From NCBI GenBank assembly GCA_949825065.1, contig OX463856.1, forward strand, positions 21,014,632-21,078,631: 64,000 bases of DNA, read 5' to 3'. The notes beneath the pieces are model-generated. The model did not search any database and had not been told where the DNA came from. It saw only the letters and a program-made list of their open reading frames with translations. Numbering within the stretch: position 1 is the first letter of the stretch; each line of letters starts with the position of its first letter. The position numbers and the translations under genes are program-made. Below are positions 55,090 through 64,000 of this stretch, in pieces. This DNA is from Odontocerum albicorne. Taxonomy: Eukaryota; Arthropoda; Insecta; Trichoptera; Odontoceridae.

Positions 55090-55300
55090 CGAGCCCTTAT
55101 ACCGGGAATGGGGCTTTTCTTAACTTTTTACGGGAATCGAACCTAAAAGAAGGATCCTGATAGAAATTCAGCGTCTTTACAAAATTGGCAACAACAAGGC
55201 AACGGAGGTCACTAACATTTGCACTGAGGCTAACTTCACTCATTCGTTCTACATGCCCAAACGATCTCAGAGTGATCTCTTTCATCCTTGTACTTACATT
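55090..55300 (-). pseudogene. LINE fragment fused to a SINE in one open frame
   Basis: The minus frame from 55285 starts MKEITLRSFGHVERMSEVSL (the GHVERM box of the RTE-like LINE) and runs on into a SINE (DNA GACCTCCGTTGCCTTGTTGT, then TTCGATTCCCGTAAAAAG), ending at a stop near 55097. The 62-codon frame is a chimera of two transposons. No sign of use as a gene. Confidence 0.65.
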
Positions 55301-55654
55301 TATAATGAATATTTTTTTACTTTATTTTCCGATAGCAATAAAAAAAAATACTACGATTTTTGTCGAGTTTTGCAGATGATTAATATCATTATGTTTTTAA
55401 TATTAACACTTCTCACAGTATTTTCACAAAAAAGATCATAGAATGTTTTTTTTTCAAGAATAAATTCACACCTTATGTTATATTTTGAGCCTAGAGTAAT
55501 ACTAAATTATCATTTACTCATTGAAAAAAGAATATCACCCCTTATTTGAAATAGGTTTGTGAAAAATAAATTGAATTGGAAGATAAAATCAAGGGCGTGT
55601 AAATTACTTCAAACCTCATTCGTCCAAAATATAAATTACTTAAGAATAACCTTG
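55301..55654. other. No gene recognised
   Basis: AT-rich. No feature seen. Confidence 0.4.
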
Positions 55655-56150
55655 CCCGTTGAGATTTTGATTGACCTAAAAGTTAGACAGAAAAATGTGT
55701 AACGAAAACTAAAAGGACGGCAATATATTTAATTTCTGAATTTTATATATAACGTTAAGAACTAATTTTTAGTATCTTGTGAATTTAGATATCAAATTAG
55801 TATTTATCTTCGATTAAAGTGGTATTATTCGAAATGCTGATAGTAAGAGTTTTTGTGAAAGCTCTTCTAAAATATATTCTGAATTTCCAATGATTATTAA
55901 CTTAGCGTTATATACTGGTTGGTAACACCCAATTTGATTAAAAAGCCATTGAAAATCAATAAAATATTTGCAAGAAAAATACTTCAACCTTTGCATGGGT
56001 TGGACTTACCATTTTAAGTGCTAAAATGTGATCAATAATTCAGCTGAAATGGTGTTTATAATACTGATGAAATGGTGTTTATTATACTGATGAAATGGTG
56101 TTTATATTACTGATGAAATGTGATAAAAAACTACATAAAATGTAACCAAT
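55655..56150. repeat. Relative of the minisatellite element at 48320
   Basis: Leader TGAGATTTTGATTGACCT, then AAAATGTGATCAATAATTCA and three ~30-bp units of TGATGAAATGGTGTTTATAT (56045-56125). The hairpin of the 48-kb copy is absent. Confidence 0.6.
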
Positions 56151-56689
56151 ATGATTGATATGATAATTTATTAAAAACTCATTATCGCCGTCATATCGTG
56201 ACTCTTTTGTGGTAGGTAAAGAAAACAAATCTACCCTTGATCAAACGGGTATATATCTTTGCACACATTTTTCATATTGTGCCACGTCGATATACCTCGC
56301 CATGCATATTTATCTTTTATAAAGGCTCAACACTATTCCCTTACTCAAAATCTGATTGATATGGGTCGGTCGCGTTTTTCTAGATTATTTCACACTTCTC
56401 TTAAGAAATGAGGACATTCTTTCTTAATGTCTTCATTCCTTCTGCGATTGTCGTTTTTCCACACATAATACGCACGCTCTCATTTATACCGCATTTATCT
56501 CACATCACTTTCAAACTACGTCTGAATTTGGCTAGCATGTCCTACAAGAAAATGAAATATTCTTTATAAAAATATGTCGTTTAAAGGGTTCATTCTTTTA
56601 GCAATTGTAAAAAAGATTTCTTAGTTGAAATTAAGATTAATGAAAACCGTTGAAATAAGTCCAGAATTGACTAGGCATGAGGCACATAG
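56151..56689. other. No gene recognised
   Basis: 56270-56530 is less AT-rich (CTCACATCACTTTCAAACTA) but unplaced. Confidence 0.4.
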
Positions 56690-56910
56690 ACTAGATTGCG
56701 TAGATCTAAAATCAGATTTTTTTAAATCATGACTTACATTGCCTTTTTAATAAAATACCTGTTTTAAAATCCGATCTGGGTTCGATTGCCGTTGGAACCC
56801 AGATTTGTTTCAAAATAAATTTCAGTTCTGGTTTTACTTTAGGCTTATTTAACATAAATATTTTCAGGTTTTTTGGATATTTGGAAAGTTATAAAACTAT
56901 TCCCAATGGT
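56690..56910 (+). mobile_element. tRNA-derived SINE copy
   Basis: Degraded head, then the B box and body CTGGGTTCGATTGCCGTTGG, TTCAGTTCTGGTTTTACTTT and AGGCTTATTTAACATAAATA. The tail is diverged. Confidence 0.7.
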
Positions 56911-57299
56911 CCATTTTCTCTCAAGTCCATTTCTTGATTGGTTTTAGCCAATGACAATGTATTTCTCATAATTATAACGTAATTAATTTTTTTTTATTGC
57001 AACTATCTTATTTTTATTGCGAAATGTTTAATGAAACGATAATCTTTATTTTTGGTAAACATTCATTATCTCAAGGAATATTTCAATTGAAATTGAAATG
57101 TGAGTTATTTGTGGAGCATTTATAACAACCCTGTTTGCGAAGTCTAGTCAAATTTTATAATTATATATAAACACTTCATACATACACCTAAAGCAAGAAA
57201 GAACCTTGTTTAATGGACACAACCACCACCTTTTTATCGCTTCACTCAACTTATACACTTTATATTTATTTTGTTATATTTTTAATTTATCGATAACAA
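56911..57299. other. No gene recognised
   Basis: AT-rich. No feature seen. Confidence 0.4.
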
Positions 57300-57395
57300 T
57301 AGCGTTGAATCATAATAGCGTCGAATCCCGAGTTAGAGCGCCCTTGAGGAGAGTCTACTCTATAAACGACTCTTTATAAATTTTTATGTAATTAT
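57300..57395 (-). repeat. Dispersed repeat, TATAGCGCC family, copy 4
   Basis: Reverse orientation: GAATCCCGAGTTAGAGCGCC, then CTTGAGGAGAGTCTACTCT. Confidence 0.7.
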
Positions 57396-57999
57396 CACTA
57401 TTTTAAGTGACGTTGTTGCAAATATTTATATTGGTGTCAAAAAATCTGAGATTTTAATAAAATATTTAATTTAGGTCCCCTTATATAACTTAACAATTTT
57501 TTTGTAGTTAAACTTTCTTTTACTGGAAGCTAGAAAATTCTCAATATAAAACGTGTTATTTTAACGGGTCAGTCAATATCTTATTATAACTCGCAGATAC
57601 GAAAGTACCACTTTATTTCACAATAAAAGATGAATAATAGGAACTAATAACGGGTGCAATATTTTACATTGTATGTTTTCGTTAATTTATGTTTAGATTT
57701 AAGGGTTGCTTAATGTGCGTACCTGTATGTTCCGTAGTAAAACGAAACAAAAATGAACGGGTTGCTTTATCGAATTTGAAAGAATCGGAAACAATAACGA
57801 ATTTTACTGAAATAAATAGGTACTACTGAAAGTAATTTGACTCTTATTGTCAGGGCCAAATGGTCATGTAAGAATATTATTTAATTAATTCTAGAGGATA
57901 TAAAAATACTGGTTGCAACAGGAAATAAATTCAACAGGACACTTATAACTCCATTTGTTAAAAAAATCTTAAAAAATTATAAAATACAGTGTTTTGTTA
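57396..57999. other. No gene recognised
   Basis: AT-rich. No feature seen. Confidence 0.4.
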
Positions 58000-58257
58000 G
58001 TGCCAGAAATCTTGACGTAAGAAGGTGTATTAGGAGCAGAATAAATGTGGTAGAAAAATGGACTTTGTACAGTATATCTGGTATAACAATGTATGATAGC
58101 GCAAGCAATGATCAAATTAGAAATAATTGTTTAATAGAGTTGGGTATTGTTAGAAGAATCAAAAACTAATATTCAAATAGATGATTTGGACATATCGAGA
58201 GAAAAATTTAGAAAAACACGCAAAACTAAAATATTTGGAATAAATGGAGTGTAAGGA
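58000..58257 (+). pseudogene. RTE-like LINE C-terminal relic, split
   Basis: RINVVEKWTLYSISGITMYD, NDQIRNNCLIELGIVRRIKN, then a stop and FGHIERKI. These are the 'N.VE..LLRS..G....DR.RN' and 'FGHVERM' blocks. The relic is cut at 58258 by a minus-strand LINE 3' end and seems to resume near 58900. Confidence 0.6.
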
Positions 58258-58890
58258 AGATATTTATTTATTTATTTAATCAACGACACAACAGTGTCTT
58301 TATATACAAATGAACATGTGACAGGTTTTAAAGTACTTAAAATTATTGACAAATAATACAAAACTTTATCTTAAACTAACATGAAGATACAAAAAGCAGT
58401 AGTAATAATAAATTACAGTCATCGTTTTAAAATTATTTAATAATTATATGTATATTTGAGTTCAATATATGTTATGTATGTATACCACAAAATATTACCA
58501 AACTTCACCAAGCAGACTTACGTAATTGTCGAACACTTATTTTACAGAGGTAAAGAACTCAGATTTGTTTTTAGTGCAATAACGCATACATAGAACAATT
58601 ATTGGATTTTTTTGAGAATTTCGTGGGAAATTTATGGATAGATATTGAGATATAGAAAACACATGGCCTCATTAGCAGAACGAGATACAAGTTGCTTTGC
58701 AGAATAAAATCTTCCTACATGTTGATGCAGGGTTACTCAACTCCAGAGGCAAAGTATTGTCCTAAATGTTTTGTTTATATTACGTTATTTATATTTATAA
58801 AGGAGAGCACAAAGTTAGTAGATATTTCTAAATATTTTTGTGATATTCTGGCGAATACTATATATACTTATTTTAAAAGTATTAACTGAG
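58258..58890 (-). mobile_element. 3' end of another LINE, inserted in the RTE relic
   Basis: On the minus strand the sequence ends in TAAATAAATAAATA; just before it, CCTGTCACATGTTCATTTGT and ATATAAAGACACTG are shared with 63870-64000. The inner part (58650-58890) gives weak minus frames resembling a LINE ORF2 end. The 3' microsatellite-like tail fits a target-primed insertion. Confidence 0.55.
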
Positions 58891-59480
58891 AAAGGAATAG
58901 AAAAATTTTATAGTAAGAAGTACGAGACTGAGATGAGGATAAGCATAGGAACGTGTGGAAATCTGCTCCATCTACCTATCCTGAAATGGGCATATCGTGA
59001 TGGTGTATACCATATGTGTCTAATTGATCCTATATATCAATAATCACTCAAAAAATATCTATTGAACGTGTTTAATATCTTTGGAACCATACCAAATTAT
59101 TCATAACATGTAATAAAACACATGTCGTCAAGTGTTTCTTCATTGATTTCACAACCAAACCAATGCTTATGTATGAAGTAAGATCAAGAAGGACAGTTGT
59201 CTTGTCAACTTTCTGAGATGATTATGGCATGTGAAATAAAACAAATATAAAGTGCAAATAAAAGGTAAAGATGTGGTAAAAGAAGATCAAAAAAAAATAT
59301 GGTTCGAATAAATTAATAATATTTTGAAAAAAGGAAATTTAATAAGTCAAAGAAAGCGTTCGAGTTGTATGAGTAGAAATATAAATATTGAATAGGCGAA
59401 GGATATCTGTCGAGATGGAATAATCTGACGCTCTTTCCTATCTGCCTATCCCATCAAAAAATAACATGATGGTAGGTACA
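58891..59480 (+). pseudogene. RTE-like LINE 3' ends, one or two copies
   Basis: 58905-59040 has 'aggaacgtgtggaaatctgc' (RNVWKSA) and CTACCTATCCTGAAATGGGC ending GTGATGGTGTATA. 59235-59475 repeats the pattern: ACAAATATAAAGTGCAAATA, 'tggttcgaataaattaata', AATCTGACGCTCTTTCCTAT, CTGCCTATCCCATC, 'catgatggtaggta'. Two successive 3' ends imply two insertions or a duplication. Confidence 0.55.
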
Positions 59481-60290
59481 ATCAAATTTATCAAGTATCA
59501 ATTTGGTGAAGGCACAAAAGATATTCAATCACAATAAAATTAATAAATGAAATTTAAAAAATTACCTGATTTTTTAAATTTCTTTTCGAAAAACTATTCA
59601 AGTTTCTAATATTTGTACTGATCCAGTTCGCTCCTCTAGTTTGCTCGTGGAATTTATCCATAATAATTTCAAATGTCGTGTACAAAGTCAAATTACTCGC
59701 AGGCGCCATTGAAAAATTCCAAGCATGTTTTATTGTCAATTCTAAGAAACAAATTTTAAAAACCTTCAATTTCCACTTTAGAATAACTCTTTTCACAAAG
59801 TCAACTTAAGCACAAAGAAAACATTTATTTTTTTCTCATCTCCGACAAGGCCATAGCTTTCTTGGCCTCGATGGTAGAACACTAAACATCAGGTCAATTA
59901 TTTCGGGCTCTTAATAGAAAAGCCGCTTGATAGTAAGATGTATTGACTATACTATATTTATGTATTGATTATAGTAAATTAGATATAGAAAAAGGACTGT
60001 GTATGAAAAATTTTGTCTGGTGAAGTTTTTGATTTTTTTCGTTTGACCTCCGTTTAAGATTGAGCTCAAGATCTTCTGAAGAAAAGAGGCATTTGATCAA
60101 CAAACTGCTTATGTTGGCATATGAATTTGAAATATAGTATGTATAAAATTTTCGTAAGTTATCGCATTTATTACTTGTATTATATTATCGTTAATATAAG
60201 GACTTGCGGAGTTTGTACCACTCATAGTGGTGACGTTTCTCTCACATTCAAGGCTCGTTGGTATTCAACTTTGTTATCTATCATATGTAT
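59481..60290. other. No gene recognised
   Basis: AT-rich. 59850-59930 (CTTGGCCTCGATGGTAGAAC) weakly resembles a SINE head. Nothing else seen. Confidence 0.35.
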
Positions 60291-60380
60291 AGTTATATTG
60301 AAAACTGATAGAAACGTTGATATCCAACGAGTTCTGAAGATGAGAGTTGCAACATTTTCAAAAGCTCGATAGTTGGAGCC
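60291..60380 (+). repeat. Penelope-like tail word
   Basis: TTCTGAAGATGAGAGTTGCA, then ACATTTTCAAAAGCTCG: the plus-strand counterpart of the motif at 29950-30080. Confidence 0.4.
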
Positions 60381-60639
60381 ACAAAATGTGGTATAAACTC
60401 TAGAATACTTAAACTACCATGAAAATAAATACGGTTACATTAATTGCATATTTATCTTAATAGCGTTAGCATCAAAATGAAGTAAAAAGTTTAAACTTGA
60501 GAAACCTTTCTTCAATATAATCGGGAAAACCCATGCCATATATTTTTAAGAACAAGAAATTATCATTTTGAAAAAAAATACATAGTTGAAAGAAATTTTT
60601 ATTGAGGTAAATGAGAAACAAAAAAACATGTAGTAGATC

Positions 60640-60715
60640 TGTGTGTCCATGGATAGAAATGCGGGAAGATTTACCCTATTTATCTATCCCAAGTGGGAGA
60701 TTTTGCTTGTTTATA
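60640..60715 (+). pseudogene. RTE-like LINE 3' end, short
   Basis: GATAGAAATGCGGGAAGATT, then TACCCTATTTATCTATCCCA, a diverged version of the standard 3' end. Confidence 0.35.
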
Positions 60716-60743
60716 TGTTAAAACGTTTATTTTTATACTTAAA

Positions 60744-60770
60744 CTAGCTGTACCCAGCCACGCGTTGCTG
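60744..60770 (-). terminator. Helitron 3' end: hairpin plus CTAG
   Basis: CCACAGCAACGCGTGG can form a stem; CTAG with 3'-flanking T follows, as required for rolling-circle termination. 'Terminator' here means transposition termination, not transcription. Confidence 0.7.
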
Positions 60771-60843
60771 TGGCTCAGTCTGGTTAAATGTAAAAGAAAG
60801 AAAAGAGAAAGCACACGTTTCAATTGTGTTTAATTTCACAATG

Positions 60844-60925
60844 CGTATACAATATTTTTGATATATTGTATACAATATTTTTGATGTCTTGTATACAATC
60901 TGGGTATACAATATTTTTGATGTCT
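60844..60925 (-). repeat. GTATACAATATTTTTGAT repeat, 3 copies
   Basis: On the minus strand it encodes KNIVY three times. KNIVYP...LRN is the usual Helitron helicase C-terminus, so the end of the frame was amplified. Confidence 0.8.
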
Positions 60926-61079
60926 TTCAGGCACTCTCAGTCTGTCGCGTTTATCACCGTGCTTGCAAATGATCGCGTCACTCCAAGAGGTCAATTCACG
61001 ATATGATTTGAATTCAAATCAAAGATCGATTGCACTGAAAAAGAAGAAAAATAGTTATAACAAAAACATATAAAATTGC

Positions 61080-61335
61080 GAAACATTAAAAAACGAACTC
61101 AATAATATTGTTAAGTTCGGATACATCTTTGTTCTTGCCGCCAACAATAGCTCACTTAGCTAATCGTGATTCTTATAATTGATTTGAATATAGGGAAATA
61201 CTTTTTCAAACAATTCCTCTTTTAACGTCACTAAATTGCAGAAGTTCTATTACTGTCATTTACAACTGCATCTCGCAAATCAACGTATACTTCAGAGCGA
61301 AGCTTGGTCCGATTCAAACGGATGAATATCAAATT
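61080..61335 (-). pseudogene. Helitron Rep-region fragment joined to helicase C-terminal part
   Basis: From 61320 the minus strand reads RLNRTKLRSEVYVDLRDAVV, a motif I associate with the region ahead of the Rep domain in Helitron polyproteins. It ends at 61250, exactly where a second copy of the helicase block begins: FCNLVTLKEELFEKVFPYIQ, INYKNHD, stop, LSE, then frameshifted KDVSELNNIIEF. The two parts are normally over a thousand residues apart, so this is a deletion chimera. Confidence 0.6.
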
Positions 61336-61682
61336 TTTTCAACTTTAATATAGGCCTCGATTGTAATAAATAGCAAGTTATTTAGGTAAATACATCACAT
61401 AAAACTAATAATAAATCTTGTTACAAATTAGCAAAAATGGGCAGTTCGTTAAAAATCTAATGTGACATTTGTTAAAAGTTAGTTGCATGAAACTCTTAAT
61501 AATTCAAATGTATAAAACATACACAGATATATACCATTAATTCAAATGAAAATCAATAATAACAAAAATAACAAAAACCGGTTTAAAAAACCCGAATTGA
61601 AAGATATTTAATATTCGGAATTAAAATAAATTGAAATCTATATTGCGTGTGTTGCCGTTACATTCAACAGGGGGCGCTCTTA

Positions 61683-62429
61683 TTATATTGTCTGTTTTAT
61701 ATACAACTGTTTATTAAATTTCACAATGCTTGTGGATAAACAATATTTTTTGTTAAAAAGCAATTCTTCTTTTGACGTCACTAAGTTGCAGAAGTTATGA
61801 GGCAATGAAATTCGTCCTGAGATCAGATCAACTGGTACCTTTCCATTCCCGATTTCCGGCAATTGATGTGAGAATATCTCAGCTGATCGATCGTTTTGCA
61901 ACTGGACATGCATATTTCTAGTTAATTTCCACGTCTTTACGTGTCGCCGCAAAATAGAGTATTTCAGGCAAGCATTTATTTCATCCGCCGGTGTCGATCG
62001 AGGAATTACAGGTAATGTTTGCCTGAAATCTCCTGCAAGCAATATAAATGCGTTCCCAAATGGTCTGATGTTTCCACGCAAATCTCGCAATGATCGATCA
62101 AGAGCTTCGAGCGACTTTTTGTGTGCCATTGTGCATTCATCCCAAACAATAAGTTTGCATTTCTGCAATACTTTTCCCGTGCCGGATGCTTTGGAAACGT
62201 TGCACGTGGGAGTTTCAATGAATCGCATGTTCAATGGCAATTTCAAAGCGGAATGAGCAGTTCTTCCACCTGGTAGAAGTGTCGCAGCTATTCCTGACGA
62301 CGCAAGAGCTAAGGCTATGCCATTTTGGGATCGAATTGCTGCCAGAATCAATCTAATTAGGAACGTTTTACCAGTTCCTCCTGGCGCATCTAAGAAGAAG
62401 ATTTCTCCAACCCCTTTATTGACAGTCAT
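61683..62429 (-). pseudogene. Helitron PIF1-like helicase fragment
   Basis: The uninterrupted 248-codon frame is the best-preserved coding sequence in the window. PIF1-type superfamily 1B helicases unwind DNA during Helitron rolling-circle transposition. Visible motifs: Walker A GGTGKT (residues 17-22), motif Ia SSGIAATLLPGGRTAHS (44-60), Walker B LIVWDE (93-98) and motif III GDFRQTLPV (133-141). The frame follows the family to HNFCNLVTSKEELLF, then enters unrelated sequence and ends QLYIKQTI. Motifs IV-VI are not in this frame; their remains lie at 61080-61250 behind a ~500-bp break with a duplicated edge. No Rep domain or true start is present: ATG 62429 sits where the tandem array begins. 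It cannot be functional. Confidence 0.88.
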
Positions 62430-63824
62430 TAGAAAGTCAGTATAATAAAAATTAGTAATTAAAACGTCAGTTGAGAGAAAACAATTTTTCGATTTATAAA
62501 AAAAATCAACAGCTTACCATTTTACAGTTGACAAATTTGCCCCAATACGATGTGCTGGGCTGAAAAAGCTAGGGTGTGAAAACATCTGGTGTCCCCGTGG
62601 CTGGGTTTGCCCTATATTGGTGGGGTGTATCTTGGCCGAAGGGATGCTATTAGATGAGCCCACACCTTTTGATAGCTTCTGTATATAATGTATTATCTGC
62701 AATTTATGTGTTTTAAAAGTGTTATTTAAATATAATCTGGACACACTATGCTGCTATCAATAAACCTATTATTTATTTATGTAACAACGTTCAGTAAGAA
62801 AAAAGAAAGTTAAAACATATAAAATTGTGAAACATTAAAAAAGGAACTGAGCAGCGTAAAAGTTTGTTTTAATTTTCATTCATACAATACATTAGAAAGT
62901 CAGTATAATAAAAATTAGTAATTAAAACGTCAGTTTAGAGAAAACAATTTTTCGATTTATAAAAAAAATCAACAGCTTACCATTTTACAGTTGACAAATT
63001 TGCCCCAATACGATGTGCTGGGCTGAAAAAGCTAGTGTGTGGGCTGCAAAACATCTGTTGTCCCCGTGGCTGGGTTCGCCCTATATTGGTGGGGTGTATC
63101 TTGGCCGAAGGGATGCTATTAGATGAGCCCAGACCTTTTGATAGCTTCTGTATATAATGTATTATCTGCAATTAATGTGTTTTAAAAGTGTTATTTAAAT
63201 ATAATCTGGACATACTATGCTGCTATCAATAAACCTATTATTTATTTATTTATTTATGTAACAACGTTCAGTAAGAAAAAAGAAAGTTAAAACATATAAA
63301 ATTGTGAAACATTAAAAAAAGAACTGAGCAGCGTAAAAGTTTGTTTTAATTTTCATTCATACAATACATTAGAAAGTCAGTATAATAAAAATTAGTAATT
63401 AAAACGTCAATTTAGAGAAAACAATTTTTCGATTTATAAAAAAAATCAACAGCTTACCATTTTACAGTTGACAAAATTGCCCCAATACGATGTGCTGGGC
63501 TGAAAAAGCTAGGGTGTGGGCTGCAAAACATCTGGTGTCCCCGTGGCTGGGTTCGCCCTATATTGGTGGGGTGTATCTTGGCCGAAGGGATGCTATTAGA
63601 TGAGCCCAGACCTTTTGATAGCTTCTGTATATAATGTATTATCTGCAATTTATGTGTTTTAAAAGTGTTATTTAAATATAATCTGGACATACTATGCTGC
63701 TATCAATAAACCTATAATTTATTTATGTAACAACGTTCAGTAAGAAAAAAGAAAGTTAAAACATATAAAATTGTGAAACATTAAAAAAGGAACTGAGCAG
63801 CGTAAAAGTTTGTTTTAATTTTCT
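62427..63824 (-). repeat. ~0.46-kb tandem array, three units
   Basis: Each unit begins CATTAGAAAGTCAGTATAAT (62427, 62890, 63367), giving unit lengths of 463, 477 and about 458. They are very similar, differing by small indels. Each holds the same 64-78 codon minus frame (GSSNSIPSAKIHPTNIGR), open only because the units are recent copies. That frame ends at AAATG|GTAAGC, a possible splice donor. The first unit abuts the helicase frame. Confidence 0.92.
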
Positions 63825-63869
63825 TTTTTTTTGCGATATTTCTACGGGTACTTCTTTCTAATGTACCAC

Positions 63870-64000
63870 CAAATAATTTATTTATTTAATTAATGACATA
63901 AAAGTGTCTTTATATACAAATGAACATGTGACAGGTTATACAAGTACTTAAAATTATTGACAAATAATACAACTTTATCTTAAATTAACATGTGTACTTT
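63870..64000 (-). repeat. LINE 3' end, same family as 58258
   Basis: TTTATATACAAATGAACATG, then TGACAGGTTATACAAGTACT is about 90% identical by eye to 58293-58400. On the minus strand the tail is (TAAA)n-like. It runs off the window edge. Confidence 0.7.

Larger units (their letters stand above)
60744..63824 (-). mobile_element. Helitron, rearranged; 3' terminus identified
   Basis: The minus strand ends CGTGGCTGGGTACAGCTAG, followed by T. CTAG is the CTRR terminus, and GCCACAGCAACGCGTGGC just before it is the short 3' hairpin of Helitrons. Going inward: three copies of a KNIVY-coding repeat, helicase C-terminal remains, a second helicase block, and three tandem ~0.46-kb units. The TC 5' end is not identified, so the right boundary is provisional. 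Confidence 0.75.
857..64000 (-). other. Inferred 5' intron of the dpr-family gene
   Basis: The dpr exon has an acceptor at its upstream side, so at least one more exon lies upstream on the minus strand. I found no second dpr-like exon on that strand, so much or all of this span is probably intronic. That fits its dense load of decayed transposons. The call is inference: a small 5' UTR or signal-peptide exon could sit unrecognised inside (candidates at 6434-6740 and 40617-40870), and a nested plus-strand gene is possible. Confidence 0.45.

Noticed and set aside
59850..59930. SINE head near 59.86 kb
   Set aside because: CTTGGCCTCGATGGTAGAAC resembles the A-box region, but no B box or body follows; too weak to list as an element.
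62514..63690. Three similar 64-78 codon minus frames as a small gene family
   Set aside because: They are the same segment of nearly identical tandem units; openness reflects recent copying, not selection.
1..64000. A new multi-gene defence, biosynthetic or symbiont-derived system
   Set aside because: No cluster of intact genes exists. Apart from one dpr exon, the coding-like sequences are transposon proteins, nearly all broken.

Overview
The window looks like nuclear DNA from an insect. It is AT-rich (I estimate about two-thirds A+T), has very little coding sequence, and is packed with old transposons of types common in insects: mariner, Helitron, Penelope-like elements, several LINE lineages and tRNA-derived SINEs. 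I cannot name the order or species. There are no operons, no complete protein-coding gene, no rRNA and no credible functional tRNA. Bases 27824-28023 are a 200-N assembly gap.

The only host coding sequence I recognise is one exon on the minus strand at 642-856. It encodes the start of the first immunoglobulin domain of a dpr-family (defective proboscis extension response) neuronal surface protein, and it has a clean splice acceptor and donor. The next exon must lie left of base 1. The preceding exon (signal peptide, 5' UTR) is not recognisable here, so most or all of 857-64000 is probably one large 5' intron. Two CpG-rich, non-repetitive patches (6434-6740 and 40617-40870) are the best candidates for promoters or untranslated exons inside it.

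Layout. 0.6-0.9 kb: dpr exon. 1.8-8.1 kb: a 17-bp tandem array, RTE-like LINE relics, a small mariner with intact ends (3345-3896), a SINE, and a Penelope-like element with a GIY-YIG frame, identical inverted arms and a 12-bp target duplication (7000-7897). 8-18 kb: scattered LINE and SINE pieces. 19-23 kb: a mariner (18984-21530) split by a foldback element (19743-21359), then a second member of that foldback family. 24.8-38 kb: mariner, LINE, Penelope and SINE fragments. 40.6 kb: CpG island. 42-49 kb: tandem repeats and two hairpins. 49-60 kb: LINE relics, one interrupted by a Penelope-like insertion. 60.7-63.8 kb: a minus-strand Helitron with a rearranged helicase and three tandem ~0.46-kb units.

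The most unusual signal belongs to no named feature. The octamer TACTCGTA/TACGAGTA occurs 25 times where I estimate 2-3 by chance. In two tandem arrays one repeat copy differs from its neighbours by exactly this sequence, a 6-bp insertion equal to CTCG plus a duplicated TA. That is what footprints of a TA-targeting transposon would look like. I found no undescribed multi-gene system.
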